This document shows positions 41,717-52,267 of a stretch of 64,000 bases of DNA, one piece after another (position 1 is the first letter of the stretch; each line of letters begins with the position of its first letter). Under the pieces are notes generated by a model. That model did no database searches and had not been told where the DNA came from. It was given only the letters and a program-made list of their open reading frames with translations. The stretch comes from Marinomonas sp. CT5 (lineage in GTDB: Bacteria; Pseudomonadota; Gammaproteobacteria; Pseudomonadales; Marinomonadaceae). The stretch lies in the NCBI RefSeq assembly GCF_018336975.1, contig NZ_CP025572.1, positions 2,620,739 through 2,684,738 of the forward strand. Reading direction: 5' to 3'. Position numbers and translations under genes: made by a program.

Positions 41717-41914
41717 TTAGCTTCGGGTCAGCAAAAGAAGCATTAATCCAAGAAACATACTAACCGCACCCAAAATCCGCAAATTCCAATCTGAACTCGC
41801 GATAGCCTTTACCATTATTTCTCGCCAGATATTTGGAGCGAGAAACGGTAAAACACCCTCGGCAATCAATAAAAGGCTGACGCCAACCAGCAGCGACTGC
41901 AACAATTCCTGCAT
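41717..41914 (-). CDS. DUF2065 family small membrane protein (YjeT-like)
   Basis: A 65-residue protein with two hydrophobic helices (about 4-26 and 44-63) and the family pattern GVSLLLIAEGVLPFLAPNIWR. Proteins of this family are found next to hflC/hisZ/purA across gammaproteobacteria, and their function is unknown. A terminator separates it from hflC, while only 12 nt separate it from hisZ, so it is probably transcribed with hisZ and purA. Confidence 0.93.
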   Translation of the reverse strand: MQELLQSLLVGVSLLLIAEGVLPFLAPNIWREIMVKAIASSDWNLRILGAVSMFLGLMLLLLTRS

Positions 41915-41934
41915 AGATTCTCTTTATTTTGACC

Positions 41935-41961
41935 ATTAAAAAACCGGGCCTAGCCCGGTTT
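41935..41961 (-). terminator. Terminator after hflC
   Basis: On the minus strand, AACCGGGC/GCCCGGTT with a TAG loop is followed by TTTT. It ends the hfq-hflX-hflK-hflC transcript before the DUF2065 gene. Confidence 0.9.
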
Positions 41962-42029
41962 GTGTAATAGTAACATGTTTCCTATTTTAACAAATAGGCT
42001 TCAAGCATGAATATTGACGAATATCCACT

Positions 42030-42911
42030 CTATTTAGCACCCGTGCTAGTAGAGCTATTCAGATACTTGAAAAATTCGCCATCAGGCTCAAGTACAAACA
42101 AGTCATTCTTATCTTTAAAGCTTTCACGATACGCCTGAAGACTACGATAAAACTCATAAAACTCAGGATCTTGCTTGTATACTTTAGAGTAAATAGCCGC
42201 CGCCTTTGCGTCACCGTCACCACGAATCATTTCCGCATCACGTTGCGCTTCAGCCTCTAAAACCACTTGCTGACGATCCGCATCCGCGCGAATACCTTCC
42301 GCCAACTCCAAACCTTTCGATCTGTGCTCACGAGCTTCACGCTCACGCTCTGTTCTCATACGCTGATAAACAGACTCACTAACATCAGGCGGCAAGTCAA
42401 TTCGCTTAACTCGGATATCCACAATCGAAATACCCAACTCATTCTGAGCCACCTTATTTAGGTCATCACGTAACTCCGTCATTAACTGGTCACGCTCTCC
42501 AGAAACCACTTCATGCATCGTGCGCTCACCAAACTTATTTCGAAGCCCAGTATCAACACGCGAAGACAGTACGCGGTTGGCAACAAACTCATCACCAGAG
42601 GTCGCTTGATAATATTTAGCAACAGAATCAATTTTCCATTTAACATACGAATCAACCACAACCGCCTTTTTTTCCAACGTCAAATAACGCTGAGGACGAG
42701 AATCCATGGTTAAAATTCGAGCATCAAATTTCTTAACCTCATTCATGATTGGCAGCTTAAAATGGATGCCAGGCTTAACATCAGACTGAACAATTTCACC
42801 AAACTTAAGCACAACTGCACGCTCAGTTTCTTTAACAACAAAAAGCGTTTGAGAAGCCACTAAAATACCAAGAAGAACAACAAATAAAACCGCAAAAGAA
42901 AAACCTTTCAT
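42030..42911 (-). CDS. hflC: FtsH modulator HflC
   Basis: A 293-residue SPFH/band-7 protein with one N-terminal membrane helix (about 4-23) and its domain in the periplasm. With HflK it builds the cage around the FtsH protease and limits its access to membrane substrates. Features are VVKETERAVVLKFGEI, the EREAREHRSKGLELAEGIRA coiled-coil stretch and the C-terminal DPEFYEFYRSLQAYRESF. Its start overlaps the hflK stop by one base (TAATG). Length is typical (E. coli HflC is 334, with an insertion). Confidence 0.98.
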   Translation of the reverse strand: MKGFSFAVLFVVLLGILVASQTLFVVKETERAVVLKFGEIVQSDVKPGIHFKLPIMNEVKKFDARILTMDSRPQRYLTLEKKAVVVDSYVKWKIDSVAKYYQATSGDEFVANRVLSSRVDTGLRNKFGERTMHEVVSGERDQLMTELRDDLNKVAQNELGISIVDIRVKRIDLPPDVSESVYQRMRTEREREAREHRSKGLELAEGIRADADRQQVVLEAEAQRDAEMIRGDGDAKAAAIYSKVYKQDPEFYEFYRSLQAYRESFKDKNDLFVLEPDGEFFKYLNSSTSTGAK

Positions 42912-44155
42912 TAGTTTCTGCCCTCCCTACGAATAGTTGTACTTTGGCGCTTACGAAGCTCTTCAAGAACCTGATCAGTCAACGCTCCAATATTTGCAGA
43001 ACTTGCACTACCAGTTCCTTTTGATGATTCAGCTCGCTGCTTCATCATTTGATCCAAAGGCAAATACATCATGTTGTTTCCACCTTTCGTGTCGACAACG
43101 ACTTTATTAGCATCTTTATAAACCGACTCCATCGTTTCAATATACAAACGACGACGCGTAACATCTGGCGCCTTGGTATACTCACGATACAAACGATCAA
43201 AACGATCGGCTTGACCACTAGCCCGCGCCACTATTTCAGATCGATAAGCTTCGGCTTCCTCTCTAATACGCTGAGCACGACCACGAGCTTCTGGGATGAT
43301 GCCATTTGCATATGACTCTGCCTCATTACGCACTCTCAACTCATCCTCTTTCGCTTTGATAACATCATCAAACGCTTCCTGCACTTGTGTTGGTGCTTGA
43401 GTATTTTCCACGTTAACTTTTGAAATCAATAGCCCTGTACCATATGCGTTACTATAATCCTGGATACGTGATTTAACCTCTGTCGCCAATAACTCACGCC
43501 CCTCAGTCAAAATCTGATCCATTTCAGAACTACCAACCACATGACGAAGCGCACTTTCCGTCACCTGAGCAAGAGACTCTTCTGGATTACGAACATTAAG
43601 CAAAAAGTCTTTCGGATTCTGAACTGAATATTGGACAGAAACCCCAACCTCAACAATGGCATCATCAACCGTCAGCATTAACGCCTTGTGATCATGAGAA
43701 CGTACTTTCGTCACATTCACTTTACTCACAGAGTCAATCATCGGCGGATTCCAATGAAGACCAGGCATTACAGTAGAATGATATTTGCCCAAACGTAGAA
43801 CAACACCTCTCTCCTGCTGGTCTACCTGATAAATACCTGTTGCTGCCCACAAAGCAAGCACAGCCAACAAGATTATCGCAATCAGACCACCACCGAATTT
43901 ACCTGACATACCAGAACCACCACCATTAGAGCCGCCGGATTTGCGGGATTTTTTCACTCCCAACATATCCATCAACTTACGAAAAGCTTCATCCAAGTCA
44001 GGTGGACCTTGATCCTTGCCGCCTGGCTTACGACCCCAAGGGTCATTATCAGGCTCCTTCTCACGATCTCCATCAGGGCGTCCAGCACCATTATTTCGGT
44101 TTTTATCTGGATTCCATGGGTCATTGTCGTTATTACCCGGTTCATTCCAGGCCAT
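42911..44155 (-). CDS. hflK: FtsH modulator HflK
   Basis: A 414-residue SPFH protein and partner of HflC. It has a hydrophilic Gly/Asp/Asn/Pro-rich N-terminal tail (about 1-75, starting MAWNEPGNNDNDPW), one membrane helix (about 90-110), the SPFH domain (YQVDQQERGVVLRLGKYH), and the family's C-terminal coiled coil followed by a low-complexity tail. The tail composition and WGRKPGGKDQGPPDLDEAF segment are characteristic of HflK. It lies 40 nt after hflX and is coupled to hflC. Confidence 0.98.
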   Translation of the reverse strand: MAWNEPGNNDNDPWNPDKNRNNGAGRPDGDREKEPDNDPWGRKPGGKDQGPPDLDEAFRKLMDMLGVKKSRKSGGSNGGGSGMSGKFGGGLIAIILLAVLALWAATGIYQVDQQERGVVLRLGKYHSTVMPGLHWNPPMIDSVSKVNVTKVRSHDHKALMLTVDDAIVEVGVSVQYSVQNPKDFLLNVRNPEESLAQVTESALRHVVGSSEMDQILTEGRELLATEVKSRIQDYSNAYGTGLLISKVNVENTQAPTQVQEAFDDVIKAKEDELRVRNEAESYANGIIPEARGRAQRIREEAEAYRSEIVARASGQADRFDRLYREYTKAPDVTRRRLYIETMESVYKDANKVVVDTKGGNNMMYLPLDQMMKQRAESSKGTGSASSANIGALTDQVLEELRKRQSTTIRREGRN

Positions 44156-44195
44156 ACTACATCTCCACTTTATTTTAATGATAATCCTGTGTAAC

Positions 44196-45485
44196 TTACG
44201 CGGCTTCTATCTGATCCTCAGACATGCCAGCGCGAGCTAAAATCTGTAAATAATCTTTTTTAGGCAGTTTGACATCCAAAACAAAACGACCCGCTTCATC
44301 AAAGCGCTCCGATTTAACCGCTCCATGCTCAAACAACATCGCCCTTAAACGCCCATACTTGCTTGACAAATAAAGCGTCTCATCCAAAACATCTACTGCA
44401 AGCAACTCAGCAATAGCTTGTTTTAACAGATCAATACCTTGACCATCACGAGCAGACAACCAAACTCGCAAAGGGTTCCCGTCAGCATCCCTATCTATTC
44501 TAGGTTCTGCCGTTGGCAATGCATCTATTTTGTTAAACACTGTCAATGTAGGCACTTCATTAGCACCTATTTCTTCCAATACAGAATCAACATGCTTCAT
44601 ATTCTCATCGCGAGAAATATCCGCTGCATCAACCACATGCAACAACAAATCCGCTTCAGACGACTCTTTAAGTGTCGCCTGAAACGCTTTAATCAATCTG
44701 TGTGGCAACTGGCGAATAAAGCCCACTGTATCAGCTAGAACAACAGAGCCTATCTGCTCAATATCCAATCGCCTTAATGTCGGGTCTAATGTTGCAAAAA
44801 GTTGATCTGCCGCATAAACCTCAGAACCAGTGACACGATTAAATAATGTCGATTTTCCCGCATTCGTATAACCAACTAAGGAGACTGTCGGAACAGAGGA
44901 ACGACCACGAGAACGGCGACTTTGATCACGCTGAGACCCAACTTTTTCAAGTCTTTTTTGAATGGATTTAATGCGCTCACGAAGCAACCGGCGGTCTGTT
45001 TCAAGCTGAGTTTCACCCGGCCCACGCATACCTATACCGCCCTTCTGACGCTCTAAGTGCGTCCAACCACGAATAAGACGAGTTGACATATGTTGGAGTT
45101 GAGCCAACTCAACCTGCAACTTACCTTCATGGGTACGTGCACGTTGAGCAAATATATCAAGTATCAGCCCAGTACGATCAAGCACTCGACACTTCAAAAT
45201 ACCTTCTAAATTACGCTCTTGGGAAGGAGACAATGCATGATCGAAAAGAACCACCTCTGCTTCTTCGCGATCAACAATTTCTTTAATTTCTGCTAGCTTA
45301 CCAGAACCAATAAAGTATCTAGCATCAGGGCGCTGACGAGATCCTGTGATAACGGCCACAGGATCGGCGCCGGCAGAAATAGCAAGTTCAACAAACTCTT
45401 CTGGACCATAAGACTCATTTTGATCATGAAAATCTATATGAACCAATACAGCTATATCACCACTATCTGGACGTTCAAAAAACAA
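44196..45485 (-). CDS. hflX: Ribosome-associated GTPase HflX
   Basis: A 429-residue GTPase that splits stalled or stressed ribosomes. Its N-terminal HflX domain (GSGKLAEIKEIV, FDHALSPSQERNLE) is followed by GMRGPGETQLETDRR and a basic linker. The G domain starts with SLVGYTNAGKSTLFN, then DTVGFIRQLPH (G3) and NKIDALP (G4). Length is the same as E. coli HflX (426). It sits between hfq and hflK in the conserved order. Confidence 0.98.
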   Translation of the reverse strand: MFFERPDSGDIAVLVHIDFHDQNESYGPEEFVELAISAGADPVAVITGSRQRPDARYFIGSGKLAEIKEIVDREEAEVVLFDHALSPSQERNLEGILKCRVLDRTGLILDIFAQRARTHEGKLQVELAQLQHMSTRLIRGWTHLERQKGGIGMRGPGETQLETDRRLLRERIKSIQKRLEKVGSQRDQSRRSRGRSSVPTVSLVGYTNAGKSTLFNRVTGSEVYAADQLFATLDPTLRRLDIEQIGSVVLADTVGFIRQLPHRLIKAFQATLKESSEADLLLHVVDAADISRDENMKHVDSVLEEIGANEVPTLTVFNKIDALPTAEPRIDRDADGNPLRVWLSARDGQGIDLLKQAIAELLAVDVLDETLYLSSKYGRLRAMLFEHGAVKSERFDEAGRFVLDVKLPKKDYLQILARAGMSEDQIEAA

Positions 45486-45520
45486 TCTAGTATTCCTCTG
45501 CTTGCCTAAGATCAGACAAA

Positions 45521-45766
45521 CTATTCAGCGTCATCTTCCGGCTGATCAGGAGACGGGATGCGAATTGTGCGGGATGGAACAACCGTAGAAATGGCATGTT
45601 TATAAACCATCTGACTTACGGTATTTTTCAAAAGAATCACAAACTGATCGAATGATTCGATTTGACCTTGAAGCTTAATTCCATTTACAAGAAAGATAGA
45701 TACTGGCACTCTTTCTTTACGTAGAATATTTAGATAAGGGTCTTGTAATGATTGCCCTTTTGACAT
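45521..45766 (-). CDS. hfq: RNA chaperone Hfq
   Basis: An 81-residue hexameric Sm-like protein that pairs small RNAs with their mRNA targets. It carries the Sm1 motif ([25 protein letters not shown]) and Sm2 motif ([10 protein letters not shown]) and ends in a short acidic tail, far shorter than the 102-residue E. coli protein. The start ATG at 45766 follows a very good AAGGAG at 7 nt. A start 18 nt upstream (45784) is not supported. It follows miaA by 89 nt in the classic miaA-hfq-hflX order. Confidence 0.99.
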   Translation of the reverse strand: MSKGQSLQDPYLNILRKERVPVSIFLVNGIKLQGQIESFDQFVILLKNTVSQMVYKHAISTVVPSRTIRIPSPDQPEDDAE

Positions 45767-45855
45767 TGTGATCTCCTTAAACAAGCAAAAAATATTAAAT
45801 TAAATATTGATAAAACAATACTGTAGATACTACACCAAATCTTTAACTATTTCCC

Positions 45856-46788
45856 CTATATAATCCTGCTTTCTATGTAATTCAAGGCCTGGGGTACAAG
45901 TTCTTTAGACAAACTGTCAAAAATCATCAAATCTTCCCACCCCCTTAGCCAAGTAAGCTGCCTTTTAGCCAACTGACGAGAAGCAACCACCCCTTTAAAG
46001 ATAGCATCATCTAACAAATCATCACCATCTAAATACTGCCAAAGTTGACGATACCCCACGCAACGCATTGATGGCATTTCAATCGTTAAATCACCACGAT
46101 TGTATAAAGCCTCCACTTCCGCTAAAAAACCTTGGTCCATCATCTCATAGAAGCGCTGCTCTATTCTTTCATGCAAGACACTTCTCTCTTTAGGCATAAC
46201 AGCCATATTGATCATATCAAATGGCAAAGAGACACTTTCCTGCTCAGCCCACCACTGCGTCATCGTCTTTCCAGTTAATCGATACACCTCAATTGCTCTC
46301 TGTAAACGCTGAGGGTCATTCGGATGAATACGAGATGCCGCCTCTGGATCAAAAGTTTGCAACTCTTCGTGTAAAGCTGGCCAACCTTTTTCTGCCGCTT
46401 CATCTTCGATTTTCGCCCTTAACGCCGCATCCGCATTCGGCATTTCAGCCAACCCTTTCTGAAGCGCATTGAAATACATCATGGTACCGCCTACCAAGAG
46501 TGGCGTTTTGCCTTTGGCAATAATTTCTTGAGCATGGGCTACCGCATCAATCACAAAGTCAGCCGCAGAATAAGACTCCAATGGATCAATAATATCAATC
46601 AAGCGATGAGGCGCTCTGGCCAACAATGCCGCATCTGGCTTCGCTGTACCAATATCCATACCTTTATAGACCAAGGCAGAATCAACACTGATAATTTCAA
46701 AATTATGATTTTCAGCTAACTCAACCGCCAGACCCGTTTTCCCCGAGGCAGTCGGCCCCATCAAACAAACAACTTGTGGTTTCGTCAT
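45856..46788 (-). CDS. miaA: tRNA dimethylallyltransferase
   Basis: A 310-residue enzyme that adds the dimethylallyl group to N6 of A37 in tRNAs reading U-starting codons. The P-loop is [16 protein letters not shown] (9-24), followed by [19 protein letters not shown] (DSxxVY motif), [19 protein letters not shown] and [19 protein letters not shown]. The mid-protein [17 protein letters not shown] block is also conserved. It starts 1 nt after mutL. Length is as usual (E. coli 316). Confidence 0.99.
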   Translation of the reverse strand: MTKPQVVCLMGPTASGKTGLAVELAENHNFEIISVDSALVYKGMDIGTAKPDAALLARAPHRLIDIIDPLESYSAADFVIDAVAHAQEIIAKGKTPLLVGGTMMYFNALQKGLAEMPNADAALRAKIEDEAAEKGWPALHEELQTFDPEAASRIHPNDPQRLQRAIEVYRLTGKTMTQWWAEQESVSLPFDMINMAVMPKERSVLHERIEQRFYEMMDQGFLAEVEALYNRGDLTIEMPSMRCVGYRQLWQYLDGDDLLDDAIFKGVVASRQLAKRQLTWLRGWEDLMIFDSLSKELVPQALNYIESRII

Positions 46789-46789
46789 A

Positions 46790-48721
46790 TCAACGCCCTC
46801 TCAAAAAGAGTTTATCCAAATCAGACATACTCAAATGCGCCCAAGTCGGTCGACCATGATTACATTGACCACTACGCTCGGTTACTTCCATATCACGAAG
46901 AAGACTATTCATCTCTGCAATAGTCAACTTACGATTCGCCCTAACAGCGCCATGGCAGGCCATCGAAGCCATTAACTCATTTGCCCTTGATTCAATAAGA
47001 TCTGAAACACCATTTGCAGCCAAGTCACTAATCACATCACGCACTAAACTTTCTACATCACCACGAATCAGTATAACGGGAACTTCGCGAACCATAACAC
47101 TTTCCAATCCAGTTCTATCAACACGAAAACCGAACGCCTCAAAGGCAGAACCATTTTCCTCAACCAAATCCGCCTCACTTTGTGAAACAGAAATATTAAT
47201 TGGCACCAATAAAGGTTGAGTCGAAATATTTTTCTGGTAAAACGCCGTTTTCATGCGCTCGTATACAATTCTCTCATGAGCCGCATGCATATCGACTAGA
47301 ATCAAGCCCTGCTCGCTCTCCGAAAGAATATAAACACCATGCAACTGTGCAACAGCATAGCCAAGAGGAGGTACAGCTTGATAGTCACCTTCAAATCTTA
47401 CAAAAGGGTCAGCGCCTTGCCCCAAACTACTAAGGGGAGCAATCTCTCTTATTTCACCCGTCTCAAGGTCAACTTCTTCCGCCTTAGACACATACTCTTG
47501 CGCATAACCAGAAAGTCGATTCATACCATCAAGCTGACTACGCACCTCAGCACCGCCCAATGAACTTGGCGAGCCACGCATCCAATCCATCGAATTCGAT
47601 GTTGATCTATTAGACAAAGGCAAAGCAGATTGTTCCGCAATATTCGAACTATATTCAACCGACTCACTACCACCACTATTAGGGTCACTCACACCCGTTG
47701 GCGCAGCGTCCGACTCAGGTCGAACATCGGCAATCGCCTTGTGAATTCGGCTAAACAAAAAGTCATGAACCAAACGGCCATCGCGAAAACGCACTTCATG
47801 CTTAGTGGGGTGAACATTGACATCCACTGTCGATGGATCAAGTTCTAGATACAAAACAAAAGTGGGGTGACGACCATTATACAAAACATCCCGATAAGCT
47901 TGTCGCACAGCGTGAGCGACCAACTTATCTTTCACCACACGACCATTAACAAAGAAGTATTGCAAATCCGCCTGAGAACGAGAGAATGTTGGCAAACCAA
48001 TCCACCCCCACAAACGCAGACCAGCGGCTTCCACATCCAGAGTTAAAGAATTCTCAATAAATTTTTTACCTAATAGAGTCGCCAATCTGTGCTCAGCGTG
48101 AAGCTGGTCTGTGACAGGTCGCAAATCGTAAACCTGCTTACCGTTATGACTTAATCGGAAGCCAGTTTCATAACGACTGAGCGCCAAACGCTTCACCACT
48201 TCTTCAAGGTGGGTAAATTCTGTTTTTTCTGTACGTAGAAACTTACGACGAGCGGGCGTATTAAAAAATAAATCCCGAACATCAATAGTCGTTCCTTGCG
48301 GGTGAGAAGCAGGACGAACTGCAGTCGCCATATCCTTACCTTCTGCCTCAACACGCCATGCTTCTTCTTCATTTTCAGCCTGAGAAGTTAAGTGCATTCG
48401 AGAAACGGAGCTAATACTAGCCAAAGCCTCTCCACGAAAGCCTAGCGTACGAACAGCCTCCAAATCATCTAAAGTGATAATTTTACTTGTCGCATGACGA
48501 CTTAATGCCAAAGGCAAATCATCTTTCATGATCCCCGTGCCATTATCACGAATTTTGATTCGTCGCACTCCTCCTTGCTCGACATCAATATCAAGCTGAG
48601 ACGCGCCCGCATCAAGGCTATTTTCTAATAATTCTTTTACAACGGAAGCTGGTCGCTCAACCACCTCTCCGGCTGCAATTTGGTTGGCTAAACGCGGAGA
48701 CAAAAGATTAATTCTTTTCAT
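46790..48721 (-). CDS. mutL: DNA mismatch repair protein MutL
   Basis: A 643-residue mismatch-repair coordinator with an N-terminal GHKL ATPase ([42 protein letters not shown]) and a C-terminal dimerisation domain. The C-terminus has [12 protein letters not shown], the DQHA-x2-E-x4-E nuclease motif with Gln replaced by Met, plus ACHGAVRAN and GQCNHGRPT. It is therefore probably an endonuclease-type MutL, like that of Pseudomonas and unlike that of E. coli, which relies on MutH. It sits 1 nt before miaA and after the amidase gene. Confidence 0.98.
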   Translation of the reverse strand: MKRINLLSPRLANQIAAGEVVERPASVVKELLENSLDAGASQLDIDVEQGGVRRIKIRDNGTGIMKDDLPLALSRHATSKIITLDDLEAVRTLGFRGEALASISSVSRMHLTSQAENEEEAWRVEAEGKDMATAVRPASHPQGTTIDVRDLFFNTPARRKFLRTEKTEFTHLEEVVKRLALSRYETGFRLSHNGKQVYDLRPVTDQLHAEHRLATLLGKKFIENSLTLDVEAAGLRLWGWIGLPTFSRSQADLQYFFVNGRVVKDKLVAHAVRQAYRDVLYNGRHPTFVLYLELDPSTVDVNVHPTKHEVRFRDGRLVHDFLFSRIHKAIADVRPESDAAPTGVSDPNSGGSESVEYSSNIAEQSALPLSNRSTSNSMDWMRGSPSSLGGAEVRSQLDGMNRLSGYAQEYVSKAEEVDLETGEIREIAPLSSLGQGADPFVRFEGDYQAVPPLGYAVAQLHGVYILSESEQGLILVDMHAAHERIVYERMKTAFYQKNISTQPLLVPINISVSQSEADLVEENGSAFEAFGFRVDRTGLESVMVREVPVILIRGDVESLVRDVISDLAANGVSDLIESRANELMASMACHGAVRANRKLTIAEMNSLLRDMEVTERSGQCNHGRPTWAHLSMSDLDKLFLRGR

Positions 48722-48778
48722 GAACGACCTTTTAAATGTGAAACAACCTTTATAATCAACAAAGGCTTCAATGTGACT

Positions 48779-50107
48779 TTATCCTGCAGGAATAACAAGT
48801 TTCTGACCAATCCAGATAACATCATTATTTAAGTTGTTCGCTTTTCTCAACAAAGGCAATGACACCTGATTACGGCGAGCTATTTCAGATAAGGTATCCC
48901 CCTTACTAACGGTATAAACATAATCTGAATGCTTTTTCTGCTTCCAAGCCACCAAAGTGCCATCAGGAGCATTCTTCGTAAAATATTCAACCACCCCTTT
49001 AGCAATAGAGGCGGCTAATTTCACCCTATAATTACGACTAGAAAGATTTTTAGCTTCGGTTTTATTGGAAACAAACCCCGTTTCAATCAGAATCGATGGA
49101 ATATCAGGAGACTTCAACACAACAAAACCGGCCTGCTGAACACTGTTTTTATGCAACACAGCAACACGCTTCATTTCCCCTAAAACACTCTTACCTATAT
49201 TTAAGCTCATTTGAATCGTAGAATTCATCGACATATCTAATAAGACTTCAGCAAGCAATTGATCTTTATCATCCAATGAAATACCACCCACCAAATCGGC
49301 TGAATTTTCTTGCTGAGCTAACCAACGTCCCATTTCAGAACTTTTACCACTTAATGACAGCGCCCAAACAGAAGCACCTCGAGCGCTAGATTTAGTAAAT
49401 GCATCGGCATGAATAGAAATCATCAAGTCCGCATTAGCCTCACGCGCCACCCGAGAACGATCTCGCAACTTCAAGAAAGTATCTGTTGAACGTGTCATAA
49501 CAGCTTTAAAACCATCCACAGCATTGATACGTCTAGCCAACTCTTTACCTATGGACAACACAACATCTTTTTCTCTAACTTTATATTGCCCTAATGCACC
49601 AGGATCTTTACCACCATGGCCGGGATCAATTGCAATAACAATGTCACGTTTCTCTTTTGATAGATTTGCTAAACTTTTGACAATAGTGGCAGGCTTTTTA
49701 ACACCATATTCAAGCTCAACTAAAATGCGCGGCCCATAAGTTCCATTGGCCGCTAACACCGTACTTTTGGCTTTAGCAGACTGACCAAGGTCTAATACAA
49801 AACGAACCCCATCATCTCGTTTTGCATAACGCACCCTCAGCAAAACATCCGAAGATAGCGCAGAAATATCATTTACAACGGATGCACTTAAATCCACACC
49901 GCTAATGTCTAAAACAATTCGATCAGGATTAGAAAGAGGAAAGATACGATGTTCCGATGCTTTAGACAGCTCAAAAACCAGACGTGTCACTCCTTCTTGC
50001 TGAGCAACACGAATATCGCGAACCTCTGCAGCATAAACATTCAATGCCGCTAAAGATAAAAACAAATTAATTAAAATAAAAAGATAAGTACGAAATTTAG
50101 TATGCAT
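48779..50107 (-). CDS. amiB: N-acetylmuramoyl-L-alanine amidase (AmiB/AmiC type) with LysM domain
   Basis: A 442-residue periplasmic zinc amidase that splits septal peptidoglycan during daughter-cell separation. In order it shows a signal peptide (about 1-26, ending VYA), an AMIN domain (about 27-130), an Amidase_3 catalytic domain (about 155-375) with AIDPGHGGKDPGALG and ISIHADAF (zinc His) and SILIETGFVSN (catalytic Glu), and a C-terminal LysM (YTVSKGDTLSEIARRNQ, about 395-440). E. coli AmiB also ends in LysM. The tsaE-amiB-mutL-miaA order is conserved. Confidence 0.97.
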   Translation of the reverse strand: MHTKFRTYLFILINLFLSLAALNVYAAEVRDIRVAQQEGVTRLVFELSKASEHRIFPLSNPDRIVLDISGVDLSASVVNDISALSSDVLLRVRYAKRDDGVRFVLDLGQSAKAKSTVLAANGTYGPRILVELEYGVKKPATIVKSLANLSKEKRDIVIAIDPGHGGKDPGALGQYKVREKDVVLSIGKELARRINAVDGFKAVMTRSTDTFLKLRDRSRVAREANADLMISIHADAFTKSSARGASVWALSLSGKSSEMGRWLAQQENSADLVGGISLDDKDQLLAEVLLDMSMNSTIQMSLNIGKSVLGEMKRVAVLHKNSVQQAGFVVLKSPDIPSILIETGFVSNKTEAKNLSSRNYRVKLAASIAKGVVEYFTKNAPDGTLVAWKQKKHSDYVYTVSKGDTLSEIARRNQVSLPLLRKANNLNNDVIWIGQKLVIPAG

Positions 50108-50193
50108 ATCAGACAGCTAGCTAGTATATCTGACACACTATAACTGCTGATTAAATGGATCTCAATCTTACTTATAGTAAAGTCTTCTATACA

Positions 50194-50664
50194 TCAAGAA
50201 GTTATGATGTCGCGCAAAACATTTAATGCTTCATTTCCCTTTTCAGTTTGAGACTCCAATAAGACATTACGACCTTGCTTAATAAGCCCTAATGAAATCA
50301 TTACATCCGCCTCAGGAAGAATCCCCCGTCCCATTTCAGCCCACTCAATTAGACAAACACTACCCTCAGAAAAATAATCTCTAACACCCATAAATTCTAA
50401 TTCTTCAGGGTCTGACACTCGATACAAATCAAAGTGGTAAGCTTCCATAGTAGATAACTCATATGGCTCTACAATGGTATAAGTTGGACTCTTAACAGGC
50501 CCTTGGTAACCCAATCCACGCAGTATTCCACGCACCATGGTAGTCTTCCCCATGCCGAGGTCACCCTCTAAATACACCACCATGCCAGCCTTTAGTGCAG
50601 ATGAAAAAGCTACCCCCAAAGCCTCCATAGCCCCTTCCCCAAATACATCTTTCTCTAATCGCAT
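50194..50664 (-). CDS. tsaE: tRNA threonylcarbamoyladenosine biosynthesis ATPase TsaE
   Basis: A 156-residue P-loop ATPase that works with TsaB and TsaD to form t6A at position 37 of ANN-decoding tRNAs. Walker A is YLEGDLGMGKTTMVRGIL, followed by VKSPTYTIVEPYE and HFDLYRVSDPEELEFMG, all strong family markers. I use the ATG at 50664, which has GAGG about 9 nt upstream. The frame could extend 13 codons to a non-ATG start without ribosome-binding site. The NAD(P)HX-repair gene (nnr) that often precedes tsaE is not here. Confidence 0.98.
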   Translation of the reverse strand: MRLEKDVFGEGAMEALGVAFSSALKAGMVVYLEGDLGMGKTTMVRGILRGLGYQGPVKSPTYTIVEPYELSTMEAYHFDLYRVSDPEELEFMGVRDYFSEGSVCLIEWAEMGRGILPEADVMISLGLIKQGRNVLLESQTEKGNEALNVLRDIITS

Positions 50665-50819
50665 TAATTTTTTCCTCTTTGCCTCTTCAAATAGAGCACA
50701 CAAATCTTACTGCTGTTTATTTCTGACAATTCTAATACAGAAGCCTTTTGAAACAAGCATCAATACCTCATAATAAAAAACTGACACTCTCAAAAGCAAT
50801 CACACAGCAAAGGATTCCT

Positions 50820-51569
50820 ATGGACTGGCTTTTCCTATCAACAATTGCCATTGCCGTTTTCATAACAGGCATTTCTAAAGGTGGCTTTTCTGGAGCATTT
50901 GGGATCATCGCCGTCCCCCTCATTACCCTTCAGACCTCTCCAACATTAGCCGCAGCTATTATGCTGCCAATCCTTTGCATCATGGATTTATTCACCGTGC
51001 AAAAGTTTTGGAAAAAATGGAATTCAGAGCAACTTTTGAAATGCATTCCTGCCGCAATAGCTGGTGTCGCCATCGGCGGCCTTACTGCTTCATGGTTTTC
51101 TGCAGAATGGTTAAAAATAATGGTAGGAGTTATTGCCGTTGGTTTCACTTTGAATTCATGGCCCAGAAAAAGCCGAACAAGATTACAAAAGCCACTTAGC
51201 CCTTTTATAGGAAAAGTTTGGTGCGCCATTGGAGGTTTCACCAGTTTTATCGCTCACGCTGGAGGACCTCCGATGAGCGTTTATCTACTTAGAGCCAACC
51301 TTGAAAAAACCCAATATGTTGCAACCGCTGCGGTCATCTTCACCGCCATCAACTATGTCAAACTCATCCCTTACGGAATGCTTGGACAACTGAACACATC
51401 AAACGTACAGCTTTCTCTTTACTTTACCCCAATCGCCTTCCTAGGCGTGCAATTAGGAGCATGGCTACACTACCGATTATCAACCGCTTTGTTTTTCAAA
51501 GCCATGTACAGTTTTCTCTTCCTAACTGGGTTAAAACTAATATGGGACGGTGTATCCGGACTAAATTAA
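50820..51569 (+). CDS. TauE/SafE-family sulfite exporter-like membrane permease
   Basis: A 249-residue integral membrane protein with about seven or eight hydrophobic helices and the two glycine-rich repeats typical of TauE/SafE permeases: ITGISKGGFSGAFGIIAVPL near residues 15-34 and CAIGGFTSFIAHAGGPPMSVYLL near 138-160. Members of the family move sulfite, sulfoacetate or other organic anions. The substrate here is unknown, with no sulfur-metabolism gene beside it. The ATG at 50820 with AAAGG 5 nt upstream is preferred over a start at 50748. Confidence 0.92.
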   Translation: MDWLFLSTIAIAVFITGISKGGFSGAFGIIAVPLITLQTSPTLAAAIMLPILCIMDLFTVQKFWKKWNSEQLLKCIPAAIAGVAIGGLTASWFSAEWLKIMVGVIAVGFTLNSWPRKSRTRLQKPLSPFIGKVWCAIGGFTSFIAHAGGPPMSVYLLRANLEKTQYVATAAVIFTAINYVKLIPYGMLGQLNTSNVQLSLYFTPIAFLGVQLGAWLHYRLSTALFFKAMYSFLFLTGLKLIWDGVSGLN

Positions 51570-51641
51570 CAACCGGACAATAAAATCTGGTGACAGGCTT
51601 AAAACATACAACGCCGCCACCAGATAACGATCAACCGAAAA

Positions 51642-52193
51642 CTACTCTTCCATACCGAACATGGATTTACGATAATGCTTCAATTCACCAATAGACTCCA
51701 AAATATCATCCATTGCCAAATGTGACCCAGACTTAGAGAATCCCTCCAACGCTTCTGGTTTCCAGCGTCTTGCCAATTCTTTTACCGTACTCACATCCAA
51801 ATAACGATAATGAAAGAAAGACTCAAGCTTCGGCATGTAACGATACAAAAACCGACGATCTTGCCCCACACTATTTCCGCATATTGGCGATTTTCCTGCA
51901 GGAACATACTGAGCCAAGAATTGAATAGTTTCTTCCTCTGCTTGCTCCATACTAATAGAGGAAGACAGCACTCTCGCCGTTAATCCAGAATCACCGTGAT
52001 GCTGAGTACACCATTCATCCATCGCATCCATCACTGCTTTTTCTTGATGAATAGCAAGACTCGGGCCTTTCGCAAGTACATTTAAATGCTTATCTGTTAC
52101 GACAGTCGCAATCTCAATAATAGTATCTGTTTCCGGGTCCAATCCTGTCATTTCAAGATCGATCCACACTAAATTCTCTTCATTTAAGCTCAT
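51642..52193 (-). CDS. orn: Oligoribonuclease
   Basis: A 183-residue DEDDh 3'-5' exonuclease that degrades 2-5-nt RNAs, mainly dinucleotides, and in many bacteria clears pGpG from cyclic-di-GMP breakdown. D12 and E14 in [14 protein letters not shown] are the first two catalytic residues. [11 protein letters not shown] and the terminal [11 protein letters not shown] (His and Asp) complete the set. Length matches E. coli Orn (181). It is divergent from rsgA, the usual orn/rsgA pair. Confidence 0.99.
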   Translation of the reverse strand: MSLNEENLVWIDLEMTGLDPETDTIIEIATVVTDKHLNVLAKGPSLAIHQEKAVMDAMDEWCTQHHGDSGLTARVLSSSISMEQAEEETIQFLAQYVPAGKSPICGNSVGQDRRFLYRYMPKLESFFHYRYLDVSTVKELARRWKPEALEGFSKSGSHLAMDDILESIGELKHYRKSMFGMEE

Positions 52194-52267
52194 AACCTTC
52201 CAAGTCCTTTATTATCATTGCCAAGCATTATACTCTATGCGCCTTACTTTATGACCAGACGAAACTA

